From Thermoflexales bacterium (GTDB lineage: Bacteria; Chloroflexota; Anaerolineae; Fen-1058): a stretch of DNA of 6,735 nt. The stretch is taken from assembly GCA_030834835.1 (NCBI GenBank), contig JAUQXD010000698.1:1-6735 (forward strand). The letters run 5' to 3'. Positions 1 to 5,484 of the stretch are shown in pieces. The translations under genes and the position numbers were made by a program. Numbering within the stretch: position 1 is the stretch's first letter; the number at the start of each line of letters is the position of its first letter. The notes under the pieces are model-generated. The model made no database searches. It was not told where the DNA came from and saw nothing but the letters and a program-made list of their open reading frames with translations.

Positions 1-498
1 CCACGGGCCGCCGAGTTGGTTCGCAAAGGCAAAAGGCCCCGTCAAGAACTGAAAACCCGCCAGCATCATCACATGCGAGAGCAGATCGACGATGGGCTTG
101 GACTTCAGACGCACCGGCCCCCACGAATAGATCCAGCCCACGATGAGGCTGATCACGCCGACGATAAACGCAGCCGGACTCAGCAGCGCGTAAATCACCG
201 CCGCGATCAAGGCTGTAACATACGACGCGATGTTGGCCTCGCGCTTAGTCAGTATCCCCGCCGAGACTGGATTGCGATTGATCTTAGCGGGATTCAGCGC
301 ATCGTCGTCGGCGTCTTCCACGTCGTTGATCATGAAGGCAAAGCCTACCGAGAGTTCATTCGCAATCAACGCACCGATCAGCGCCCAGCCGAATTCTCCG
401 CCGGCCGTAGCCGCGCCGATCAGCGTCGTGACGATCACGAACCAAACGTATTCCTTGAAGCGCGTCAACTTGATGACGCCGCGTAACTTATCGCTCAA
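1..498 (-). CDS. UbiA-family membrane prenyltransferase (C-terminal part outside the window)
   Basis: UbiA-superfamily enzymes transfer a polyprenyl or similar isoprenoid chain from its diphosphate to an aromatic or other acceptor within the membrane. Only the first 166 codons are present. The first Asp-rich motif, NDVEDADDD at residues 58-66, fits the family's NDxxDxxxD Mg-diphosphate site and is followed by NPVSAG at 76-81. Residues 124-142 (Y-S-W ... D138 ... H142) match the region before the second Asp-rich motif. Hydrophobic stretches near 17-32, 37-56, 92-106, 109-125 and 143-158 are likely membrane helices. The start is TTG at 498-496: an in-frame TGA lies eight codons upstream, no earlier start is possible, and a strong GAGGAG site sits just before it. 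The start lies 28 bases after the thiolase stop. The acceptor substrate (quinone, haem, chlorophyll-like or lipid) cannot be told from this half. The family call is firm. Confidence 0.85.
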   Translation of the reverse strand, partial: MSDKLRGVIKLTRFKEYVWFVIVTTLIGAATAGGEFGWALIGALIANELSVGFAFMINDVEDADDDALNPAKINRNPVSAGILTKREANIASYVTALIAAVIYALLSPAAFIVGVISLIVGWIYSWGPVRLKSKPIVDLLSHVMMLAGFQFLTGPFAFANQLGGPW

Positions 499-504
499 TT
501 CAGT

Positions 505-510
505 CTCCTC
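505..510 (-). promoter_or_regulatory. Ribosome binding site for the UbiA gene
   Basis: The minus strand reads GAGGAG here, six bases before the TTG start at 498. It decides the start: the upstream frame is closed by a TGA, and the next possible starts lack such a site. Confidence 0.75.
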
Positions 511-513
511 GTT

Positions 514-541
514 TGTTCATTTGTCATTATTCATTGGTCAT
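514..541 (-). repeat. Four tandem seven-base units at the thiolase stop
   Basis: On the minus strand this reads as four consecutive heptamers: ATGACCA, ATGAATA, ATGACAA, ATGAACA. All share ATGA at the front and A at the end. The first two units encode the last four thiolase residues (MTNE) and most of its stop codon, and the rest fill the gap before the UbiA ribosome binding site. Short heptanucleotide arrays of this kind are known in cyanobacteria as STRR sequences. Their function is not established. Confidence 0.6.
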
Positions 542-1735
542 TTCAATGATAATGGCTTCACCCTGCCCCACACCCACGCACATCGTGGCGAGGCCATAGC
601 GCGAGCCGCGCCTCTTCATCTCATGCACCAGCGTCGTGACGATGCGCGCGCCCGAGCAGCCCAGCGGATGCCCCAGCGCGATCGCACCGCCGTTGACGTT
701 GAGTTTGCCGTCAGGAATGCCCAGTTCGCGCGCACACGCGATCGATTGCACGGCGAACGCTTCATTGATTTCAAACAGATCGATCTGATCGATCGTTAAT
801 CCGGCGCGCCGCAAGGCTTTGCGCGTGGCCGGGATTGGCCCCAGGCCCATCACACGCGGATCGACACCGGCAGCGGCGCCAGCCACAATGCGCGCTAGTC
901 GCTTCAAATCAAGCGCTTTCGCACGCTCGGGCGTCATCAATAAAACGGCAGACGCACCATCGTTGAGTCCAGAGGCGTTGCCCGCAGTAACTGTACCGTT
1001 CTTGCGGAACGCAGGTTTGAGTTTAGCCAAACCATCGAGCGTCGTTTCGGGACGCGGATGCTCATCGGTATCTACGATCAACGGCTCGCCTTTGCGCTGC
1101 GGAATCGCCACCGGCACGATCTCATCTTTGAAGCGTCCCGACTCGATCGCCGCTTTCGCCTTCATCTGGCTCTCAAACGCAAAGCGATCTTGATCCTCGC
1201 GTGTGATGTCCGGTTGGCGCTCGTAGATGTTCTCGGCGGTTTCACCCATCGACTCCAGCGGGAACAGCGCCTGCATCTTCTCGTTGGGGTAGCGCCAGCC
1301 AAGGGCTGTATCGAAGGCCGTGATGTTGCCGAACGGGAACGCGCTCGTGCTTTTGGGGAACGACCACGGCGCGCGGCTCATGCTTTCCACGCCGCCCGCG
1401 ATGTACACTTCGCCGTCACCCACTTTGATGGCTCGCGCTGCGGTGTTAATGGCCGCCAGCGACGAGGCGCACAAGCGATTGAACGTCACGGCCGGCACCT
1501 CATACGGGAAGCCCGCCAGAAGCGCGGCCATGCGCGCGACGTTGCGATTGTCTTCACCGGCCTGATTGGCGCAGCCGAAATAGACTTCTTCGATAATGGC
1601 GGGATCGATCTTAGCACGCTCGATCAGCGCCTTCAACACGATCGCGGCCAGATCGTCTGGTCGCACGCTCGCCAGTGTGCCGCCGTGGCGTCCCACCGGC
1701 GTCCGCACGGCATCGATGATTACGGCTTCGGGCAT
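527..1735 (-). CDS. Thiolase (acetyl-CoA C-acyltransferase, FadA/PcaF type)
   Basis: A cytosolic thiolase that cleaves 3-ketoacyl-CoA with CoA to release acetyl-CoA, or runs in reverse to condense acetyl-CoA. At 402 residues it is full length for the family. The nucleophile Cys89 lies in [12 protein letters not shown] is at 324-327, the catalytic His356 is in [11 protein letters not shown], and the second catalytic Cys386 is in TMCVGVGQG. The segment [20 protein letters not shown] (54-73) is typical of degradative thiolases such as FadA, PaaJ and PcaF. This points to fatty-acid or aromatic breakdown rather than pure biosynthesis, but the chain-length preference cannot be read. No FadB-type partner or acyl-CoA dehydrogenase is in view. 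The ATG at 1735 has AGGAG five bases upstream. The gap to tsaD is 62 bases and is almost filled by an inverted heptamer repeat. The last residues MTNE are encoded by repeat DNA, so the extreme C-terminus is probably not conserved. Confidence 0.95.
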   Translation of the reverse strand: MPEAVIIDAVRTPVGRHGGTLASVRPDDLAAIVLKALIERAKIDPAIIEEVYFGCANQAGEDNRNVARMAALLAGFPYEVPAVTFNRLCASSLAAINTAARAIKVGDGEVYIAGGVESMSRAPWSFPKSTSAFPFGNITAFDTALGWRYPNEKMQALFPLESMGETAENIYERQPDITREDQDRFAFESQMKAKAAIESGRFKDEIVPVAIPQRKGEPLIVDTDEHPRPETTLDGLAKLKPAFRKNGTVTAGNASGLNDGASAVLLMTPERAKALDLKRLARIVAGAAAGVDPRVMGLGPIPATRKALRRAGLTIDQIDLFEINEAFAVQSIACARELGIPDGKLNVNGGAIALGHPLGCSGARIVTTLVHEMKRRGSRYGLATMCVGVGQGEAIIIEMTNE

Positions 1736-1740
1736 GATAA

Positions 1741-1746
1741 ACTCCT
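1741..1746 (-). promoter_or_regulatory. Ribosome binding site for the thiolase gene
   Basis: The minus strand reads AGGAGT five bases before the ATG at 1735. It lies one base beyond the end of the inverted heptamer repeat, so folding of that repeat in the mRNA could affect access to it. Confidence 0.75.
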
Positions 1747-1747
1747 G

Positions 1748-1800
1748 ATGCGTAATGCGTACTACGTAATTACGCTTTACGCATTACAGATTACGCATTA
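1748..1800 (-). repeat. Head-to-head array of seven-base repeats between tsaD and the thiolase gene
   Basis: On the minus strand this divides without remainder into heptamers: TAATGCG, TAATCTG, TAATGCG, TAAAGCG, a central TAAT, then TACGTAG, TACGCAT, TACGCAT. The second half is the reverse complement of the first unit type in a shifted register. The best stem pairs 1752-1761 with 1778-1787 (10 perfect pairs). A perfect ten-base palindrome, CGTAATTACG, lies in its loop at 1765-1774. The TAA of the first unit is the tsaD stop codon. No T-rich tract follows on the minus strand, so it does not look like a factor-independent terminator. Confidence 0.7.
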
Positions 1801-2835
1801 TTTAACCAACTTCAAGTTCGGATCGATATCCAAATCCCAACCGGCACGGTGTCCGGCCACGAAACGCCAGTGCGCAGCCGCGCCGATCATCGCGGCATGG
1901 TCGGTGCACAACCATAGCGGCGTCCAGTGCACGGGCACCGGCGACTTGCTCTTCATCACGTAGCGCAGCATCTTATTGGCGGACACGCCGCCGCTGAGCA
2001 GAATCGCGCTTGCGTGATGTTTCGAGGCGGCGGCGACCGTCTTCGTCACCAGTTGATCGACCACACCGTGCTGAAAACTCGCGGCGAGATCGTTGATGGG
2101 CACACCCTGCCCGATCGATCCATCGCGCCCGATCGGCCCGTATTGCTCCACCTGACGGCGCACGGCGGTCTTGATACCGCTGAACGAGAAAGCGAATTCA
2201 CCTTCGATCTTGGGTTTGGCAAATCGAAACGCGTGCGGATTGCCTTCCGTGGCAATCTTCTCGATCTTTGGGCCGCCGGGATAACCGAGTTGCAGCAGTC
2301 GCGCCACCTTATCGAACGCTTCACCGGAAGCATCATCCGCCGTCGCGCCGAGTTTCTGGTACGTCAGATGATCGCGCATCAGGATCAATTCGGTGTGGCC
2401 GCCGCTGACGATGAGGATCAGCACCGGGAATTGCAGTTCGTCGGGCGCCATCGCGTCGCCGGGCACCCGCAGCCAGTGCGAATAGATGTGGCCTTCCAGA
2501 TGATTGATCCCGATCAACGGCAAGTCTCGCGCCAACGCGATGCCCTTCGCCACATTCACACCGACCAACAGCGAACCCGGCAGGCCGGGACCGTACGTCA
2601 CCGCGATCGCATCGAGTTGATCGTAGGTCGTCTCCGCTTTCTCCAGCGCCTCACGCACCACCGGCACGATCGTCTCGACATGCATACGCGACGCCATCTC
2701 GGGAAACACGCCGCCGTATTTGGCGTGCATCTCGATCTGCGTCGCGACGACGTTGCTCATCACCTGCCGTCCGTCTTTGATCACGGCGGCGGCGGTTTCG
2801 TCACAGGAAGATTCAATAGCTAGGATTTTGGTCAT
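1798..2835 (-). CDS. tsaD: tRNA N6-adenosine threonylcarbamoyltransferase TsaD
   Basis: TsaD, with TsaB and TsaE, transfers the threonylcarbamoyl group from threonylcarbamoyl-AMP to A37 of ANN-decoding tRNAs, making t6A. It is a cytosolic ASKHA-fold metalloenzyme, essential in many bacteria. At 345 residues it is full length. Visible family marks are ILAIESSCDETAAAV (4-18), the metal-binding His112 and His116 in NHLEGH, SGGHT (144-148), GATADDASGEAFDK (163-176), GYPGGPKIEK (184-193), SFSGIKTAV (217-225), LSGGVSANKMLR (280-291) and CTDHAAMIG (310-318) with metal ligand Asp312. The ATG at 2835 gives the standard N-terminus, but I see no good Shine-Dalgarno sequence before it. Its translation may depend on ribosomes arriving from the upstream restriction-modification gene, which ends 33 bases away. 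The stop codon lies within the heptamer repeat. tsaB and tsaE are not in view. Confidence 0.97.
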   Translation of the reverse strand: MTKILAIESSCDETAAAVIKDGRQVMSNVVATQIEMHAKYGGVFPEMASRMHVETIVPVVREALEKAETTYDQLDAIAVTYGPGLPGSLLVGVNVAKGIALARDLPLIGINHLEGHIYSHWLRVPGDAMAPDELQFPVLILIVSGGHTELILMRDHLTYQKLGATADDASGEAFDKVARLLQLGYPGGPKIEKIATEGNPHAFRFAKPKIEGEFAFSFSGIKTAVRRQVEQYGPIGRDGSIGQGVPINDLAASFQHGVVDQLVTKTVAAASKHHASAILLSGGVSANKMLRYVMKSKSPVPVHWTPLWLCTDHAAMIGAAAHWRFVAGHRAGWDLDIDPNLKLVK

Positions 2836-2868
2836 TGTTGAACTTTGGTTAAGGGACGCATTTGGCTT

Positions 2869-5484
2869 TCATTGACTTTTTGCACGTGGCTGGCGCGGTC
2901 CAATGAATTTATCGCCATTAAGATGGATCAAGTGATCCGGCGCTTCCGCCAGCCAAACTTCAGTTTCCCACGCGATGTTGCGCACATGACGGATATATTC
3001 CTTGAAATCTGGAAATGCGCTAACGTAGACCCGCCCAATCGCACTTTGATCAAAGATTTTCTCTAACTCTTGAAATCGTTTAGGCGAAACCGGCCCGTGC
3101 GAAGTAACAACCTCTATCAGATACAACCATCGCTTCTTCGGCAGATAGAGAACTACGTCAGGCAGCTTGCTGTGCTTATCTACAGGGAAGCCAAGACGCG
3201 CCAATTCTTCCAAATCCATAACCAACGATTTGTTGGCTGTATCGCCTAGATACAGCAACTTGGCTCCCGATGCAAAGCGGGGCGCAAATTGCTCCATAAC
3301 TGCAACCTGTAGTTGATTGTGTTTGCCTGGCGATAAACGATATTCATGCCCCGCTGCGTCTCGCAACGCAATCATATTTCTAGAGCGACGCTGCTGATAA
3401 ACTTCGACCAGTGCGCCTTGCTCGCCGATGAATTTCTTAAGCAGACGTTCGCCCGTTTTTGTGCCATAGTTTTGTACCACGGGCAAAAATGCTTCGGAGA
3501 GCGCATAATGTGTGCGTGGGCTATTGGTGGGCAGGGATGGATCGTCAGGATTGCGGTCGACAATGCCTGCCTGTTCAAATTGATGCAGCACCTGGCGGCG
3601 AAACGTCTCGCGGGTATTTTCAGCATAATGCTTGCGAAAGTTCTTCTCAACAAACGCGATCATGTCATGGATGCGAATGCTGCGCTGCTGCGCAGAACGC
3701 CATAGATCGCCTTCAGTCAAATTCGCCACTGCCAAAAGAGTCAGGGCCGCCAATTCGTTCCGCTGTGCCGGTGGCAAGCCGGCTAGATTCAGTAGATTCT
3801 TGGCCTCTTCGATCTTTGGCATGTGGTCTCCATTTGTCTGAGTCAAAGGCAATTCCAATTCTTCGCCGACCGCTTGATTTAGTAGCGCAACATAATTAGA
3901 TGGGCCGGTGTTTCGCAGTCGTTGCCCAATTCGGCGAATTGGTCCTAATTCCGGCATCGGCAAAGCGCGCAGCTCCGCCGCATTCACCTGCGTGTTGCCG
4001 CTGGACATTCGGAAGAATTGATCGACCCAACGAGAATTCAAGAATGCCGCGAGTCCAATTACCTCTGTCTCAGACAGGCTACCGTGCGGCCGGTGAAGGT
4101 AGTTGACATGGTTCTCAACACCCAAGTAATCTGACGGCGCATCGCCCTTCAAGTAAGGTGTTGCGACAATTCGGCTATTATCCTCTTTTGGGCTAAAGCG
4201 CCGGATCAGGACATAGTTTTGATTGGGCAGAAGCAGCTGATATGTATCTGGACAAACTCGAATCCGCTGTGGCTTGTCCAAGCTCACGAGCGGCCAGGTG
4301 ATCGCCATACGCTGCACATGCTGCACCCAAATTAACGGCGCTGTACTGACGTTATCACCCTCATCAACTAGCATGGTTGTCCTGAAAGGGACCACGGGGC
4401 CAGTTGAAATCTCTAACCCTAATGACCGCAAGCGCTTCGACCATTGGCTGAAAATGTGCCGCGTCTGGCTGTCGGCTGGGTCAATCGGTATGCTCAACAT
4501 CGCTTCAGCCGAATTAATGTCCAAGACTTCGCTCAATGGTACCGAACGCAGAATAGAATTCTCAAGGTCAGACATTCCGTAGCTGCTGGATATATCCACT
4601 GTTGTATTTTGAGCAACCGCCTTACAAGCCCTGAAGATCACGTTTTCCTGTAGCACATCATCACGCGCAAATGCTTCGGTACGCGACGCGAAGGCATGTA
4701 AGCGCGCTATACAAACGTTCTGGAAGAACCACTTACGAAACTGCTTAAAGTACGTTCCAGAGCAAAAGCTGCGTGGCGTAATAAAGACCATCTGCCCGTT
4801 AGGCCGTAGCATCCTGGCGGCGGCGGCCATGAACAGCATGTAAATATTGGGTTGCCCATGCACGACTTCAGACATCACGGCCACGCGCGAATCAGATTTC
4901 GCAATCTTAAAATAGGGTGGATTCGCGATGAAAAGATCAGGACCAACGTAATCGCTAACCGAATCTAGCAACGGTGCTGGGCGCAGGGTAGCTGCATTAT
5001 CCAAAATGAAGTCCCTTGACCTGACTTCAAATTCGAGGTGAATCCCCCAACGGTTCAGCCATTGCCGCGTATAACCGAGCGCCAGGCTTAGTGCGGGCCG
5101 CAGCACCTCATCGACCTCATAGGCTGTTACATGCCACTTTCCCGGCTTCGTCTGCCTGACAATTCGCTCGGCTAACGCGGCAATCAGAATTCCCAGACCT
5201 GCGGCTGGCTCAATCGCCCAAACATCGGTTGATGGCAGATCGACCAGGCTCGCCATGAAACGCGCAACTTGTGGAGAAGTGAAATATTGGCCTAGCTGCT
5301 TGCGCCGTTGCTCATCTGCGACATCCACAAATAACTGCGCTAGCCAGTCGCATACTTCAACCGGCGTGCTATCATCACCAGGCCAGTTGACCCGTGTCTG
5401 CTGAAGCCAGACACACCGGTCAAGCTCATCACGATTCAGTTCAGGGCAATGCAAGGCCCATAAATCACGCCATTCGAGATTCAT
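2869..5484 (-). CDS. Fused restriction-modification protein: PstI/BsuBI-type adenine methyltransferase plus PstI/BsuBI-type endonuclease
   Basis: One 871-residue polypeptide carries both activities of a type II restriction-modification system. Residues 1 to about 550 form a gamma-class N6-adenine methyltransferase: motif X GQYFTS (65-70), the AdoMet loop EPAAGLG (92-98), an acidic motif II around 122-126, and the catalytic NPPY (188-191). A specificity region follows to about 530. Residues 555-871 match a whole BsuBI/PstI endonuclease. A helical DNA-binding part (about 557-695, including NTRETFRRQVLHQFEQAGI at 623-641) precedes the nuclease core with PDVVLY (775-780), IEVVTSHGPVSPKR (790-803), AFPDFK (823-828) and NIAWETEVW (836-844). 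The separate enzymes of this family are about 500 and 320 residues, so nothing large is missing. Known relatives recognise CTGCAG; the same target here is an inference. The ATG overlaps the selA stop (ATGA) without a clear ribosome site of its own, which suggests coupling. GC and GATC content are lower than in the neighbours, suggesting transfer. The usual PD-(D/E)xK lysine is not in its standard place; I take this as a family trait, not damage. Confidence 0.92.
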   Translation of the reverse strand: MNLEWRDLWALHCPELNRDELDRCVWLQQTRVNWPGDDSTPVEVCDWLAQLFVDVADEQRRKQLGQYFTSPQVARFMASLVDLPSTDVWAIEPAAGLGILIAALAERIVRQTKPGKWHVTAYEVDEVLRPALSLALGYTRQWLNRWGIHLEFEVRSRDFILDNAATLRPAPLLDSVSDYVGPDLFIANPPYFKIAKSDSRVAVMSEVVHGQPNIYMLFMAAAARMLRPNGQMVFITPRSFCSGTYFKQFRKWFFQNVCIARLHAFASRTEAFARDDVLQENVIFRACKAVAQNTTVDISSSYGMSDLENSILRSVPLSEVLDINSAEAMLSIPIDPADSQTRHIFSQWSKRLRSLGLEISTGPVVPFRTTMLVDEGDNVSTAPLIWVQHVQRMAITWPLVSLDKPQRIRVCPDTYQLLLPNQNYVLIRRFSPKEDNSRIVATPYLKGDAPSDYLGVENHVNYLHRPHGSLSETEVIGLAAFLNSRWVDQFFRMSSGNTQVNAAELRALPMPELGPIRRIGQRLRNTGPSNYVALLNQAVGEELELPLTQTNGDHMPKIEEAKNLLNLAGLPPAQRNELAALTLLAVANLTEGDLWRSAQQRSIRIHDMIAFVEKNFRKHYAENTRETFRRQVLHQFEQAGIVDRNPDDPSLPTNSPRTHYALSEAFLPVVQNYGTKTGERLLKKFIGEQGALVEVYQQRRSRNMIALRDAAGHEYRLSPGKHNQLQVAVMEQFAPRFASGAKLLYLGDTANKSLVMDLEELARLGFPVDKHSKLPDVVLYLPKKRWLYLIEVVTSHGPVSPKRFQELEKIFDQSAIGRVYVSAFPDFKEYIRHVRNIAWETEVWLAEAPDHLIHLNGDKFIGPRQPRAKSQ
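3820..3831 (-). promoter_or_regulatory. Possible internal translation start for a free-standing endonuclease
   Basis: The minus strand reads GGAGA at 3831-3827, four bases, then an in-frame ATG at 3822-3820, which is residue 555 of the fusion. Starting here would give a 317-residue protein, close to the length of free-standing PstI/BsuBI endonucleases. Its opening, MPKIEEAKNLLNLAGLPPAQ, resembles their N-termini as I remember them. Whether ribosomes use this start cannot be told from sequence. It may be only a relic of the two-gene ancestor. Confidence 0.5.

Noticed and set aside
16..799. Two overlapping plus-strand frames at the left end
   Set aside because: They are antisense to the UbiA gene and the end of the thiolase gene. 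The minus strand gives the conserved NDxxDxxxD motif and a good ribosome site.
790..803. Endonuclease inactivation because the canonical ExK lysine is missing (residues 790-803 of the fusion protein)
   Set aside because: The segment IEVVTSHGPVSPKR is the normal form in this family as I recall it, so the variation is not a sign of decay.
1748..1800. CRISPR or rho-independent terminator at the heptamer array
   Set aside because: The units are seven bases with no spacers. The hairpin is not followed by a T tract and sits directly before a ribosome binding site.
1058..1963. Long plus-strand open frame of 301 codons opposite the thiolase
   Set aside because: It lies antisense to a thiolase with all its catalytic motifs. 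Its product is rich in Arg, His and Ala with no recognisable motif, as expected of a shadow frame in GC-rich DNA.
1927..2823. Plus-strand open frame of 298 codons opposite tsaD
   Set aside because: It is entirely antisense to tsaD, and its Arg/His/Asp-rich product reflects the many CGATCG-type words read on the other strand.
2836..2868. Promoter or terminator between the fusion gene and tsaD
   Set aside because: The 33 bases show no convincing -35/-10 pair, hairpin or strong ribosome site.
2869..5484. Reading the fusion as an ordinary Eco57I-like type IIG enzyme
   Set aside because: The nuclease is C-terminal and of the PstI/BsuBI family with its own DNA-binding part. Eco57I-type enzymes have an N-terminal nuclease and a shared specificity domain.
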